A DNA stretch of 64,000 bases from an uncultured Prevotella sp. (GCA_905233985.1 CAJOFA010000003.1:124001-188000), one strand, 5' to 3'; positions 7,397-17,017 are shown, numbered from the stretch's first letter. Made by a program: numbers and translations. The notes: generated from the letters alone by a model not told the origin.

Positions 7397-8431
7397 ATGA
7401 AAGCAAAGAAAATGAGATTCCCCAAGGTCTATCTGTATGCCGCCGCTGCTATTGTAGTGGGCATTGGTGCCTTGTGCTACTATTACCTCTTTACGTCTCT
7501 CTCGAAGAGCGAACAAGTGGAATATATCTATATTGACAACGACGACACTGTGGACTCGGTGTTTGCCAAAATAGATCCACATGCTAACTGGGCAGCCATG
7601 AAGACGCTGCATACATTGGCACGTCACTCCTCCTACGCAGAGCACATTCACACGGGGCGCTACCCCTTGCGTCCTGGCGACGGGGCACTCAGCGTCTATC
7701 AGATGCTGAACCGCGGCGAGCAGGAACCGCTGATGGTCACCATCCCCGAAGCCCGCACGCCGGAGCGTATGGCTGCACTATTAGCCAAGAAGCTGATGAT
7801 GGACTCGGCTACCATTGCCAAGGCGCTCATCGACAACGACTTCTGCCGCAAATACGAAAAGGACACGACCACCGTGTTCTGTCTGTTCATCCCCAATACC
7901 TACGATTTCTACTGGGACGTGAGCATCGACGGCCTGATGAAGCGCATGAAGCGTGAATACGAAACATTCTGGACGGCTGAACGCAAGCAGAAAGCGCAGG
8001 CAGCAGGACTGACGCCCGACGAGGTGCAGACGCTGGCAAGTATCATCGACGAGGAAACGGCGAACGCAGGAGAGAAGCCGAAGATTGCGGGCATGTACCT
8101 GAACCGGTTGAGACAGAACATGCCATTGCAGGCCGACCCGACGGTGAAGTTCGCCATGAAGCGCTTTGACCTGCGCCGCATCCTGAACGAGCACCTGAAA
8201 ACGGAGAGTCCCTACAACACCTATCGCCACGCAGGACTGCCGCCAGGCCCCATCAAGGTGGCTTCTCTGGTGGGTATCGACGCTGTGCTGAACTATGTTC
8301 CGTCAGACTATTTATATATGTGTGCCAAGGAGGATTTCTCCGGAACGCATAACTTCGCCCACACCTATTCGGAGCACCTGGCCAACGCCCGACGTTATCA
8401 GCAGGCTCTGAATCAGCGGGGAATCAAGTAA
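7397..8431 (+). CDS. mltG: endolytic murein transglycosylase MltG
   Basis: MltG cleaves nascent peptidoglycan strands at the inner membrane and is thought to terminate glycan elongation. From the ATG at 7397 the product is 344 residues: a basic N-terminus, one membrane anchor at about 10-31 (LYAAAAIVVGIGALCYYYLF), then the YceG-like domain. The catalytic region LASIIDEETAN, with the expected Glu near residue 218, and MYLNRLRQNMPLQADPTVKF fit the family closely. The length is normal. It has its own promoter and is followed by glnS after 22 bp, so the two are probably cotranscribed. Confidence 0.93.
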   Translation: MKAKKMRFPKVYLYAAAAIVVGIGALCYYYLFTSLSKSEQVEYIYIDNDDTVDSVFAKIDPHANWAAMKTLHTLARHSSYAEHIHTGRYPLRPGDGALSVYQMLNRGEQEPLMVTIPEARTPERMAALLAKKLMMDSATIAKALIDNDFCRKYEKDTTTVFCLFIPNTYDFYWDVSIDGLMKRMKREYETFWTAERKQKAQAAGLTPDEVQTLASIIDEETANAGEKPKIAGMYLNRLRQNMPLQADPTVKFAMKRFDLRRILNEHLKTESPYNTYRHAGLPPGPIKVASLVGIDAVLNYVPSDYLYMCAKEDFSGTHNFAHTYSEHLANARRYQQALNQRGIK

Positions 8432-8453
8432 TAATAAATAAATACAACAGAAA

Positions 8454-10145
8454 ATGACAGAGAATCACATTGAGAATGAGGAGAAGCGAAGCCTGAGCTT
8501 CGTGGAACAGTTTGTGAAGGAAGACTTGGAAGTCGGCAAGAACGGCGGGCGCATACAGACACGTTTCCCGCCGGAACCCAACGGCTACATTCACATAGGA
8601 CACGCGAAAGCCATCTGCATGGACTTCGGCGTAGCAGAGGAGTTCGGCGGAGTGTGCAACCTGCGCTTCGACGACACGAACCCCTCGAAGGAGGGCACGG
8701 AGTATGTGGAGAGCATCCTGCACGACATTCAATGGCTGGGCTTCAAATGGGGCAACCTCTATTATGCCTCCGATTACTTTGAGAAGCTGTGGGACCTCGC
8801 CGTGTGGATGATTAAACAAGGGCTCGCCTATGTCGATGAACAGACCTCGGAACAGATTGCCGAGCAGAAAGGCACCCCTACCCAACCCGGTACGGCAAGC
8901 CCCTATCGCGACCGTCCTGTGGAGGAGAACCTCCGACTGTTTGAGCAGATGAACACGCCGGAAGCCGTTGAGGGCAGCATGGTGCTGCGCGCCAAGCTCG
9001 ACATGGCCAACCCCAACATGCACTTCCGCGACCCGGTCATTTACCGCATCATCCATACCCCCCACCACCGCACGGGAACAAAATGGCACGCCTATCCGAT
9101 GTACGACTTCGCTCACGGACAGAGTGACTACTTCGAGGGCGTCACCCATAGCATCTGCACGCTGGAGTTCGTTCCTCACCGTCCGCTCTACGACAAGTTC
9201 GTGGACCTGTTACAGGAGAAAGACCAGCAGTACGACTACCGCCCCCGTCAGATTGAGTTTAACCGTCTGAACCTGACCTATACCGTCATGTCAAAGCGTA
9301 AGTTGAAGGCTTTGGTTGACGAAGGACTGGTCAGCGGATGGGACGACCCCCGCATGCCGACCGTCTGCGGTATGCGTCGCCGCGGTTATTCCTCACAGAG
9401 TATCCGCAACTTCATCGACAGCATTGGTTATACCAAGTTCGACGCCCTGAACGACTACGCTCTCTTGGAGGCTGCCGTGCGTGACGACCTGAACAAGAAG
9501 GCTTGCCGCGTGAGTGCGGTGCTCGACCCCGTGAAGCTGGTCATCACTAATTATCCGAAAGGGAAGACCGAGGCATTGGAAGCCGTCAACAATCCTGAGA
9601 ACGAGGCAGACGGCACGCACACCATCGAGTTCAGCCGCGAGCTGTGGATAGAGCGCGACGACTTCATGGAGGTGGCCGAAAAGAAATTCATGCGACTGGC
9701 ACCTGGCAAGGAGGTGCGTCTGAAGAACGCCTACATCATCAAGTGTGACGAGGAACACCCCTGCGACAAAGATGCCGACGGCAAGGTGACGACCATCTAC
9801 GCCACTTATGACCCCGACACACGAAGCGGAATGCCGGGCGCTGACCGTAAAATCAAGGGAAAGACGCTGCACTGGCTCAGCTGCAACAGCTGTCTGCCCG
9901 CCGAGGTGCGTCTCTATAACAAGCTGTTCTCCGTCGAGAACCCAGCTGCCGACGAACGGGATTTCCGCGAACTGCTGAACCCGGAGTCCTTAGTGGTGCT
10001 GAAGAACTGCTACGTAGAGAAATACCTCACCGAGAAGAAGCCCGGCGACTTCCTGCAGTTCCAACGCATCGGCTACTTTACCCTCGACACGGAGTCAACA
10101 CCGGAGCATCTGGTGTTTAACCGCACCGTGGGACTGAGGAGCTAA
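8454..10145 (+). CDS. glnS: glutaminyl-tRNA synthetase
   Basis: This class I aminoacyl-tRNA synthetase charges tRNA-Gln. The 563-residue product has the HIGH-type motif in PPEPNGYIHIGHAKA (about residues 40-54) and the KMSKS-type motif as VMSKRKL (about 278-284). The C-terminal anticodon-binding beta-barrels extend to the end. FDDTNPSKE after the Rossmann start is typical of GlnRS/GluRS. The GlnRS assignment rests on overall similarity and on the eukaryote-like C-terminal half. It follows mltG closely and precedes a TPR gene. No truncation is seen. Confidence 0.95.
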   Translation: MTENHIENEEKRSLSFVEQFVKEDLEVGKNGGRIQTRFPPEPNGYIHIGHAKAICMDFGVAEEFGGVCNLRFDDTNPSKEGTEYVESILHDIQWLGFKWGNLYYASDYFEKLWDLAVWMIKQGLAYVDEQTSEQIAEQKGTPTQPGTASPYRDRPVEENLRLFEQMNTPEAVEGSMVLRAKLDMANPNMHFRDPVIYRIIHTPHHRTGTKWHAYPMYDFAHGQSDYFEGVTHSICTLEFVPHRPLYDKFVDLLQEKDQQYDYRPRQIEFNRLNLTYTVMSKRKLKALVDEGLVSGWDDPRMPTVCGMRRRGYSSQSIRNFIDSIGYTKFDALNDYALLEAAVRDDLNKKACRVSAVLDPVKLVITNYPKGKTEALEAVNNPENEADGTHTIEFSRELWIERDDFMEVAEKKFMRLAPGKEVRLKNAYIIKCDEEHPCDKDADGKVTTIYATYDPDTRSGMPGADRKIKGKTLHWLSCNSCLPAEVRLYNKLFSVENPAADERDFRELLNPESLVVLKNCYVEKYLTEKKPGDFLQFQRIGYFTLDTESTPEHLVFNRTVGLRS

Positions 10146-10180
10146 GCATAGGATATTGAATCTTTAAAGCAGATCCGTCA

Positions 10181-11605
10181 TTGAAAAGAACCGGCGACGA
10201 ATACTTCGACAGCGAGGAGTTTCAAAGCATTCTCGAATCCTTCGAGCAAGCGTCTGACAGCGGAGGCTCTATCTTTCAGGATGCCGACGACCTGGCAGAC
10301 ATCGCCGACTATTATCACTACATCGGCAACCACGAAGCAGCCGAGGAAGCCATTGGCCAGGCGCTCTCCATGTTCCCGACAGCTACGGCTCCGCTAATAT
10401 ACAAGGCACGTGAAGCGCTGGAATACGAAGACGTGGAAGGCGCCGAAGCGTATCTGGAACAGATGGACGACAAGGAGTCGCCCGACTACCACTACATGCA
10501 AGCCGAGCTGCTCATTGCACAAGACAAGATAGAGGATGCCGACCTGCTGCTGCGTGAATACTTCAAAACGGTGCCGGCCAATGAGTACAACGACTATGTC
10601 ATGGATGTGGCCAACATCTATCTGGATTACGGCGTAACGGACAAGGCCTATGAGTGGAGCATGCGCTCGTCAGGCAACAACTCCGAGGACTTCAAGGAAC
10701 TCATGGGAAACATCCTCCTCGGATTGGGGAAGTTCGAGGACAGCCAACGCATCTTCAACGAGCTGATTGACAAGAACCCCTACTCCACCCGTTACTGGAA
10801 CTCGCTGGCCAATGCCCAATATATGAACGAGGACTACGGCAGTTCTATTGACAGTAGCGAGTATGCCATCGCCATAGACCCCACCGACCCGGAAAGCCTG
10901 GTCACCAAAGCGAACAGTCTCTTACGCCTCAACAACTTCGAGGAGGCATTGAAGTACTTTGAACGCTATGCCGAAGTCGCCGGTGAGGATGCTTTCAGCG
11001 AACTCAACAAGGGCATCTGTCTGCTCAGTACCAATAGACCAGAAGAAGCGTTGGAGCACTTAAAGAAGGCCGAGGAACTCAGCAACCAGGAATCAGAGTA
11101 CCTGGCACAGATTTATCAGGAAACAGCATTCACCTATAGTGCCCTGCACGATGTGGACAAAGCTATAGAGGCCTTAGAAAAGACTTCAGAACTCCCCTGC
11201 AATCATGCTGATATGGAGGTACTTAAAGGTCATATCCTTCTTGAAAACGAAAAGATGGAGGAAGCCACCAATGCCTTCAAGAAAGCTTTGCTGAAGTCTG
11301 ACAGTTCGCCGGAGATTATGATTCGGATTCTCGTATCGCTATACGACAACCATCTCGTCCAAGCCGCCTATGCCATTTTCAAAAGGTTCTATAAGACCAT
11401 CGTTGACGAGGACTATCAGAACGGACATGCTTACATGGCACTCTGCTGCTGGGATTTGAAAAAAGACCAGGAGTTCCTCGACTACCTCAAGCTGTCGTGC
11501 GAGCGCAACCCGCAAGAGGCACGCCTCGTGCTGGGAAATCTGTTCCCCGAAAAGATGAAGGTGGAGGACTATTATAATTATATGAAAGAAAAACTGACAT
11601 CATGA
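10181..11605 (+). CDS. tetratricopeptide repeat protein, probable TTG start
   Basis: This 474-residue, acidic, helical protein is built almost entirely of TPR-like helix pairs, with recurring patterns such as YHYIGNHEAAEEAIGQAL, SLLRLNNFEEALKYFERYAE and STNRPEEALEHLKKAEEL. There is no signal peptide or membrane segment, so a cytoplasmic scaffold role is likely, with partner unknown. A stop at 10157 leaves no ATG before homologous sequence begins. TTG at 10181 is the only reasonable initiator, since the first internal Met is about 68 codons in. The gene ends in a 4-bp overlap with the DedA-family gene, so the two are translationally coupled. Confidence 0.8.
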   Translation: MKRTGDEYFDSEEFQSILESFEQASDSGGSIFQDADDLADIADYYHYIGNHEAAEEAIGQALSMFPTATAPLIYKAREALEYEDVEGAEAYLEQMDDKESPDYHYMQAELLIAQDKIEDADLLLREYFKTVPANEYNDYVMDVANIYLDYGVTDKAYEWSMRSSGNNSEDFKELMGNILLGLGKFEDSQRIFNELIDKNPYSTRYWNSLANAQYMNEDYGSSIDSSEYAIAIDPTDPESLVTKANSLLRLNNFEEALKYFERYAEVAGEDAFSELNKGICLLSTNRPEEALEHLKKAEELSNQESEYLAQIYQETAFTYSALHDVDKAIEALEKTSELPCNHADMEVLKGHILLENEKMEEATNAFKKALLKSDSSPEIMIRILVSLYDNHLVQAAYAIFKRFYKTIVDEDYQNGHAYMALCCWDLKKDQEFLDYLKLSCERNPQEARLVLGNLFPEKMKVEDYYNYMKEKLTS

Positions 11606-12246
11606 GTTTCATAACAACACTTCTACACAACCTCAACTACCCTACCATCCTGTTGCTGATGCTGCTGGAGAGCACGGTAGTTCCCGTTCCCTCTGAACTC
11701 GTTGTGGCTCCTGCCGCCTACCACGCTGCCAGTGGGGAGCTGAATGTCATCCTGGTGGTGCTCTTTGCTACCATCGGCGCTGACATAGGGGCCAGTATCA
11801 ATTATTTCGTTGCCCTCTACCTCGGCAGGCCTGTCATCTACAAGTTTGCCAACAGCAAATGGGGCAAGCTCTGCCTGCTCAACCAGCAGAAGGTGGAGAA
11901 GAGCGAGCGTTACTTTGACAATCACGGGGTGGCAGCCACGCTGACCGGCCGACTGATTCCCGGCATCCGTCACCTCATCAGTCTTCCGGCAGGACTGGCA
12001 CGCATGAACTACTGGAAGTTCCTGTTATACACAACCATCGGTGCCGGATTATGGCATAGCATTCTGGCTGCCATGGGCTGGTATCTGTCAACGATTCCGG
12101 GATTCCAGGAAGACCAGTTGGAAGATACCATCAAACAGTATAACCATAGTTTCGTCATTGGCATCGTCATCATCATTGTTCTGATTGCCGCTTTTTATAG
12201 TATAAAATGGTATATTAAACACAAGAAGGGCAAAAAAGACGCATAA
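11602..12246 (+). CDS. DedA/SNARE-associated family membrane protein
   Basis: This 214-residue integral membrane protein belongs to the DedA family (VTT domain), associated with lipid carrier recycling and membrane homeostasis. It shows an early hydrophobic segment with the re-entrant pattern ESTVVPVPSELVVAPA, the conserved GRLIPGIRHLISLPAGLARM motif near residues 114-133, and a C-terminal helix followed by a lysine-rich tail. The ATG overlaps the stop of the TPR gene by 4 bp. Members of the family differ in substrate (undecaprenyl phosphate or phosphatidylethanolamine), and sequence alone does not decide which. Confidence 0.9.
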   Translation: MSFITTLLHNLNYPTILLLMLLESTVVPVPSELVVAPAAYHAASGELNVILVVLFATIGADIGASINYFVALYLGRPVIYKFANSKWGKLCLLNQQKVEKSERYFDNHGVAATLTGRLIPGIRHLISLPAGLARMNYWKFLLYTTIGAGLWHSILAAMGWYLSTIPGFQEDQLEDTIKQYNHSFVIGIVIIIVLIAAFYSIKWYIKHKKGKKDA

Positions 12247-12273
12247 ACATTCGTTCGTTTCAAGAAAAAGTCA

Positions 12274-12281
12274 TATATTTG
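12274..12281 (+). promoter_or_regulatory. -7 promoter element before mannose-1-phosphate guanylyltransferase
   Basis: TATATTTG matches TAnnTTTG and lies about 31 bp before the ATG at 12313. There is no clear TTTG at -33. Confidence 0.5.
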
Positions 12282-12312
12282 CAAACTGATAATTAGCTTC
12301 ATTCATGATATT

Positions 12313-13383
12313 ATGGCAAGGACAAACAACCATCTCGTGATTATGGCAGGCGGCGTAGGCAGTCGCTTCTGGCCGATGAGCACAGCTGAGCGCCCCAAAC
12401 AGTTTATTGACGTTCTCGGCGTAGGAAAGACGCTGCTGCAGTTGACCGTCGAGCGTTTTGAAACCATCTGTGCCCCGGAGAACGTCTGGGTGGTAACCAA
12501 TAAAAACTATGTTGACATTGTACGTGAGCAACTGCCTGACATGCCCGTCAGCAACATTCTCTGCGAGCCATGCCGACGGAACACGGCACCCTGCATCGCC
12601 TACGTCAGCTGGCGCATCAAGTCAAAAGACCCCAAAGCCAACATTGTCGTCACACCCAGCGACCATATCGTCACGAATACCGTAGAATTCCGGCGTGTCG
12701 TCAGCGGCTGTCTGAAATTCACCGGTGAAAGCGATGCCATCGTCACACTCGGCATGAAGCCCACACGCCCTGAGACAGGTTACGGCTACATCCAGGCAGA
12801 CCTTTCTACCAGCACACTCCGCAACAAAGAGATATTCCGTGTGGATTCCTTCCGCGAAAAACCGGACTTGGACACCGCCAAAGCCTATATCAGCAAGAAC
12901 AATTACTTCTGGAATGCCGGCATCTTCATCTGGAATGTATCTACTATCGTTAACGCCTTCCGCGTTTATCAGCCCACCATGGCCAAGATATTTGAGTCAT
13001 TGATGGATATCTATAATACGGACAAGGAACAGGAAGAGATTGACCGTCTGTTCCCCGAGTGCGAAAGCATCTCCGTCGACTACGCCATCATGGAAAAAGC
13101 CGAAGAAATCTTTGTCTGTCCTGCAGACTTCGGATGGAGCGACCTCGGCACGTGGGGTTCCCTGCACGAACAAACCAAGCAGGGCCTCAACGGCAATTCC
13201 TGCATCGGTCAGGACATCAATCTCTTTGAAACACATAACTGCATCATACACACTACACAAGAGAAAAAAGTTGTCATACAGGGGCTCGACGGCTACATCG
13301 TCGCAGAAAACGACGATACCTTATTAATATGTAAGCTCTCTGAAGAACAACGTATCAAGCAGTTCAGCGGACAAGACAAATAA
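12313..13383 (+). CDS. manC: mannose-1-phosphate guanylyltransferase
   Basis: This enzyme makes GDP-mannose from mannose-1-phosphate and GTP, the precursor for GDP-fucose and surface polysaccharides. The 356-residue product has the nucleotidyltransferase signature VIMAGGVGSRFWPMS at about residues 10-24, with ERPKQFIDVLG following, VTPSDHIV (the metal-binding Asp region), FREKPD and FWNAGIFIWN. The C-terminal beta region ends soon after the transferase domain, so it lacks the isomerase domain of long ManC proteins. It may be monocistronic or read into ptb 25 bp later. No other polysaccharide genes are adjacent. Confidence 0.93.
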   Translation: MARTNNHLVIMAGGVGSRFWPMSTAERPKQFIDVLGVGKTLLQLTVERFETICAPENVWVVTNKNYVDIVREQLPDMPVSNILCEPCRRNTAPCIAYVSWRIKSKDPKANIVVTPSDHIVTNTVEFRRVVSGCLKFTGESDAIVTLGMKPTRPETGYGYIQADLSTSTLRNKEIFRVDSFREKPDLDTAKAYISKNNYFWNAGIFIWNVSTIVNAFRVYQPTMAKIFESLMDIYNTDKEQEEIDRLFPECESISVDYAIMEKAEEIFVCPADFGWSDLGTWGSLHEQTKQGLNGNSCIGQDINLFETHNCIIHTTQEKKVVIQGLDGYIVAENDDTLLICKLSEEQRIKQFSGQDK

Positions 13384-13408
13384 CAGACAACAACTACGAA
13401 ACAAGCCT

Positions 13409-14245
13409 ATGCAACCTATTAGAACACTAAATGACATGATTGTCTTCCTTCAAGAGCGGGGAGACCAGAAACGGGTGGCCGTGGTATGTGCTAACGACGC
13501 CAGTACCCGTTACGCTGTTGAAAAAGGCAAGGAAATGGGATTCATTGAACCTATCTATGTCGATGGTGACGACAAAGAAGAGTGTGCCCGCCAAGCCGTA
13601 GCACTATGTAAGAGCGGTGAGGCAGACATCCTGATGAAAGGACTGATTAATACTGACGTGCTGCTACGTGCCATATTAGATAAGGAGAAAGGCATATTAC
13701 GTCAAGGACATGTACTCACCCATGTGGCTATGGCCGAGATTCCCAAGTACGAAAAGCTGCTCTTCTTCACCGATGCCGCTGTCATACCAGTTCCTACCCC
13801 CGCCCAGCGGCGGCAGCAGATACACTACATGAATTATGTGTGTCATGCTTTGGGTATCGAAGAGCCGCGCATTTCGCTTATCCATTGTGCCGAAAAAGTC
13901 AGCGCCAAGGCTTTTCCCTATACTGTTGACTACCTCGAGATCATTGCCGAGGCACAAACGGGACTGTATGGACGTTGTATCATTGACGGTCCGCTCGACT
14001 TGAAGACTTCGCTCGACTCTGTCAGTCTGCACGAGAAAGGCATTCACAGCGTCATTGACGGACAAGCCGATGCCCTCATATTCCCTGACATTGTAGCCGG
14101 CAACGTCTTTTATAAGACACTAACGCTCTTCGGTTATGCCAAAACTGCCGGTGTGTTACAGGGAACCCAGTGCTGTTGCGTGCTTCCCTCACGTGCCGAC
14201 AGCCCCGAATCCAAATATTACTCACTCGCCCTCGCAGCTATATGA
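13409..14245 (+). CDS. ptb: phosphate butyryltransferase-type acyltransferase
   Basis: This enzyme transfers an acyl group from CoA to phosphate, giving an acyl phosphate. The 278-residue product belongs to the phosphate acetyl/butyryl transferase family, with EADILMKGLINTDVLLRAIL, HVAMAEIPKYEKLLFFTDAA and an IIDGPLDLKTSLD motif. The short length and the directly overlapping kinase gene (ATGA) favour the butyryl/branched-acyl type over phosphate acetyltransferase. Together with the kinase it would convert butyryl-CoA or a branched acyl-CoA into the free acid with ATP formation. The exact chain-length preference is not visible. Confidence 0.9.
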   Translation: MQPIRTLNDMIVFLQERGDQKRVAVVCANDASTRYAVEKGKEMGFIEPIYVDGDDKEECARQAVALCKSGEADILMKGLINTDVLLRAILDKEKGILRQGHVLTHVAMAEIPKYEKLLFFTDAAVIPVPTPAQRRQQIHYMNYVCHALGIEEPRISLIHCAEKVSAKAFPYTVDYLEIIAEAQTGLYGRCIIDGPLDLKTSLDSVSLHEKGIHSVIDGQADALIFPDIVAGNVFYKTLTLFGYAKTAGVLQGTQCCCVLPSRADSPESKYYSLALAAI

Positions 14246-15309
14246 AAATACTTGCCATCAATCCTGGCTCCACATCTACCAAGATGGCCGTCTATGAAGA
14301 CGAGAAACCAGTACTGCTACGAAACATTACCCACTCCGCAGAGGAACTTTCCCACTTTGGCGATGCTACCGACCAGCAGGGCTTCCGTAAACAGTTGGTG
14401 CTTGACGAACTGCATGCGGCTGATATTCCGCTGGAATTTGATGCCGTCATCGGACGCGGCGGACTCGTTAAGCCCATAGCAGGCGGTGTGTATGAAATCA
14501 ACCAACAGATGCTGGATGATACTCGCTATGGATGCGTCATGCATAACCACGCCTGTAATCTCGGCTGCCTCATCGCCTACGACATCGCGATGGATATTCC
14601 CGGGTGCAGGGCTTTTATTGCAGACCCGGGTGTTGTTGACGAGCTATCGCCACTGGCACGTATCAGCGGCTCCCCCCTCATGCCTCGCATTTGTATCTGG
14701 CACGCATTGAACCAACGGGCCATTGCGCGGCGCTTTGCCAATGAGATTGGTCGCGAGTATGAAGACTTGAACCTGATTATTTGTCATTTAGGTGGAGGTA
14801 TCAGCGTGGCAGCCCACGACCACGGGCGAGCCGTTGATGCCAACAATGCCCTCGATGGCGAAGGTCCATTCTCACCAGAGCGTGCAGGAAGTCTGCCTGC
14901 CGCCGACCTTATACGTCTATGCTTCAGCGGTAAATACTCAGAAAAACAGCTGCTCAAGCGCATTGCAGGAAAAGCAGGACTAAACGCCCATCTCGGTACC
15001 AACGATATGCGAGAGATACTCCAGCGCATCAAGGATGGTGACGAGCACGCACGCTTCATTGTCGAGGCCATGCTCTACCATGTAGCAAAGAACATAGCAG
15101 CTGAGGCTGCCGTGCTATGCGGAAAAATTGATGCCATCCTGCTGACTGGCGGTATGGCCCACTCCGACTACATCGTTAACGAGTTGCGCCACCGTGTGGG
15201 TTTCCTTGCGCCTGTCTATTGCTTCCCTGGCGAGAATGAACTGGAAGCCCTCGCTCTCAACGCCTTGGCTGTGTTAAGAGGCAAGCGTGAAGCAAAAGTC
15301 TATGAATAA
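14242..15309 (+). CDS. buk: butyrate kinase
   Basis: This acetate/propionate kinase-superfamily enzyme makes ATP from butyryl phosphate. The 355-residue product starts at the ATG overlapping the ptb stop (MKILAINPGSTSTKMAVYED), which is the phosphate-binding N-terminal motif of the family. VIGRGGLVKPIAGGVYEIN, LIICHLGGGISVAAHDHG and AILLTGGMAHSDYIV are further butyrate kinase hallmarks. The 24 upstream codons open in this frame belong to ptb and are not used. The gene converges on the DUF4293 gene with only 2 bp between the stops. Confidence 0.94.
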   Translation: MKILAINPGSTSTKMAVYEDEKPVLLRNITHSAEELSHFGDATDQQGFRKQLVLDELHAADIPLEFDAVIGRGGLVKPIAGGVYEINQQMLDDTRYGCVMHNHACNLGCLIAYDIAMDIPGCRAFIADPGVVDELSPLARISGSPLMPRICIWHALNQRAIARRFANEIGREYEDLNLIICHLGGGISVAAHDHGRAVDANNALDGEGPFSPERAGSLPAADLIRLCFSGKYSEKQLLKRIAGKAGLNAHLGTNDMREILQRIKDGDEHARFIVEAMLYHVAKNIAAEAAVLCGKIDAILLTGGMAHSDYIVNELRHRVGFLAPVYCFPGENELEALALNALAVLRGKREAKVYE

Positions 15310-15311
15310 GC

Positions 15312-15776
15312 TTACCTGATGCGGTCTGCGGCACGGACAAGTTTCTCATCGCTGATGATGGCACGACGTGCCATGATATAGAGAATACTTGCAACACAAG
15401 GAAAAGCCGCAGCAATAGAGGGAGCGAACGAAAGGGATACGCTCCCAGGAACGATGCTGCTGAGCGTCTGGCTAAAAACGGCATAGAGTATATACCAGCC
15501 AAGGATTAGCAGCATGTTAAAAGAACAAATGCGCGCCTGCATCTTACGGTTCATGTAAAGGAAAATATTGCATGTGCCCACGGATGCGGACAACACAAGA
15601 ACAGCAAAGAGCGGCCACGGCGTAAAGTGGTGCATACCCACAGGGTCTGTCAGCCACAAATTATACTCGCGCAACGATACATCGGCTGTACTGAAGGTGC
15701 CTATCTGCATACACAGACAAAGCACCGTGAACACCACAGCCAAAAACATATATATGGTTTGTATGCGCTGTATCAT
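15312..15776 (-). CDS. DUF4293 family membrane protein
   Basis: This 154-residue protein has four predicted membrane helices (about 7-25, 52-71, 82-102 and 120-140). It starts MIQRIQTIYMFLAVV, which fits the Bacteroidetes-restricted DUF4293 family, whose function is unknown. It lies 3 bp after the rpoZ-type gene and is the last gene of the bamD-rpoZ-DUF4293 cluster on the minus strand. The context suggests a housekeeping membrane role, but nothing more specific can be said. Confidence 0.82.
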   Translation of the reverse strand: MIQRIQTIYMFLAVVFTVLCLCMQIGTFSTADVSLREYNLWLTDPVGMHHFTPWPLFAVLVLSASVGTCNIFLYMNRKMQARICSFNMLLILGWYILYAVFSQTLSSIVPGSVSLSFAPSIAAAFPCVASILYIMARRAIISDEKLVRAADRIR

Positions 15777-15779
15777 TTC

Positions 15780-16130
15780 TTAATAATCCTGTGATGCTGA
15801 GGCAATCTGCGCGTCACGAACAGGGTCGCGCCAATATACCTTATCCTCAATAAATTCCTGAGTAGCCAGCAGAGAGGGCTTCGGAAGTTTCTCGTAATAG
15901 CGTGAGATTTCTATCTGTTCACGATTCTCAAACACTTCTTCCAAAGAATCGTTATAGGAAGCAAATTCAGCCAGTTTCTTGCTCAGGTCTTCCTTAATCT
16001 GAACAGATATTTGGTTAGCGCGCTTGGCGATAATAGCCACACTCTCGTAGATGTTTTCTGTGTCACGACACAGGTCCATAATGTTGCGGGTAACGGTGTT
16101 TACCGGAGCTTTTGATTTCTTGTAATCCAT
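15780..16130 (-). CDS. rpoZ: RNA polymerase omega subunit (Bacteroidetes type)
   Basis: This 116-residue protein carries a divergent omega-subunit (Rpb6-like) pattern: NTVTRNIMDLCRDTENIYES followed by VAIIAKRANQISVQIKEDL, where the conserved helix packs on the beta' C-terminus. A charged region and a DKVYWRDP tail follow, as in other Bacteroidetes proteins annotated as omega. It lies between bamD and DUF4293 with short spacers (43 and 3 bp), an arrangement common in this phylum. Divergence from proteobacterial omega makes the assignment family-based. Confidence 0.8.
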   Translation of the reverse strand: MDYKKSKAPVNTVTRNIMDLCRDTENIYESVAIIAKRANQISVQIKEDLSKKLAEFASYNDSLEEVFENREQIEISRYYEKLPKPSLLATQEFIEDKVYWRDPVRDAQIASASQDY

Positions 16131-16173
16131 CTCTATTATTTATACAATTTGACGATTTACGATTTATATTTAT

Positions 16174-16998
16174 TCAATCTCTTGTTATTTTCTTACATTT
16201 TACAATGTACTTCTGTGCCCGCTCAGCCTCTTTGCTGTCAGGGTATTCATTGAGGAAGCCGTAGCACTCGTCCTCAGCGTCACGATAGCGGTCCAAGCGC
16301 TTTTCCTCTGAACTATTTTCTGCCAGTTCAAACTTACTCTTCATAATAAGCACAGAAAATTCCTCGCGCATCTTCGAGTAAGGATAATTCTTCAGGGCGT
16401 TCTGGGAAGTGATGATGCAGGCTTCGTAGTTCGAGCCTCCATTACTGCAATTTCCAAAATAACCGCCGAGATTATAGTAAAGTTCCGCTGAGAGATATTC
16501 TTTCATGACAAGTTTGTCCTGTAAATCAAAGAGCCGTTCCTGAGCCCTGGCGCGTAACGAACTGCCGGGGAAGTTATCAAGAAACTGCTGATAAGCATTG
16601 ATGGCTCCGACAGTAGGTGTCTGATCAAGACGCGGCTCCGGGCAACTTTCAAAAAGCGACTGTCCCACATAGAAAGCAGCCTGTTCTGCAAAAATGCCTC
16701 GCGGATAGGACTGATAATACTTGCGGAATGTCATAGCAGCGCTCTCATAGTCGCGGTTACAGTACTCTGCCATAGCAAGCATATACAAGCACTCCTCTGC
16801 CTGATCAGTACCTTTCTTGATTTGTACCAACTCCTCAAGCAACGTGATGGCTTTAGTGAAATCACCCTCGGCAAACATTTGCTTGGCGTACTCGTATTTG
16901 TAGTCGTAATTTGTTGTCTTATAGACACGGTTAAACTCAGCCGCACAACTACTCAACAGTACAAGTACACATGACCATATGATGACGCTTTTCTTCAT
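16174..16998 (-). CDS. bamD: outer membrane assembly lipoprotein BamD
   Basis: BamD is the essential lipoprotein of the BAM complex that folds beta-barrels into the outer membrane. The 274-residue product begins with a lipoprotein signal peptide and a lipobox LLSSC with Cys18, then TPR-like repeats: YEYAKQMFAEGDFTKAITLL, CLYMLAMAEYCNRDYESAAM and INAYQQFLDNFPGS. Length and repeat layout match BamD/YfiO. It has a consensus promoter and heads the cluster with rpoZ and DUF4293. uvrB is divergent. Confidence 0.9.
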   Translation of the reverse strand: MKKSVIIWSCVLVLLSSCAAEFNRVYKTTNYDYKYEYAKQMFAEGDFTKAITLLEELVQIKKGTDQAEECLYMLAMAEYCNRDYESAAMTFRKYYQSYPRGIFAEQAAFYVGQSLFESCPEPRLDQTPTVGAINAYQQFLDNFPGSSLRARAQERLFDLQDKLVMKEYLSAELYYNLGGYFGNCSNGGSNYEACIITSQNALKNYPYSKMREEFSVLIMKSKFELAENSSEEKRLDRYRDAEDECYGFLNEYPDSKEAERAQKYIVKCKKITRD

Positions 16999-17017
16999 TC
17001 TTTTGCTTTTTGACCTG

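Noticed and set aside
8424..9179. A 251-residue minus-strand frame opposite glnS
   Set aside because: glnS is a complete, conserved gene there. The opposite frame has no family resemblance and no promoter.
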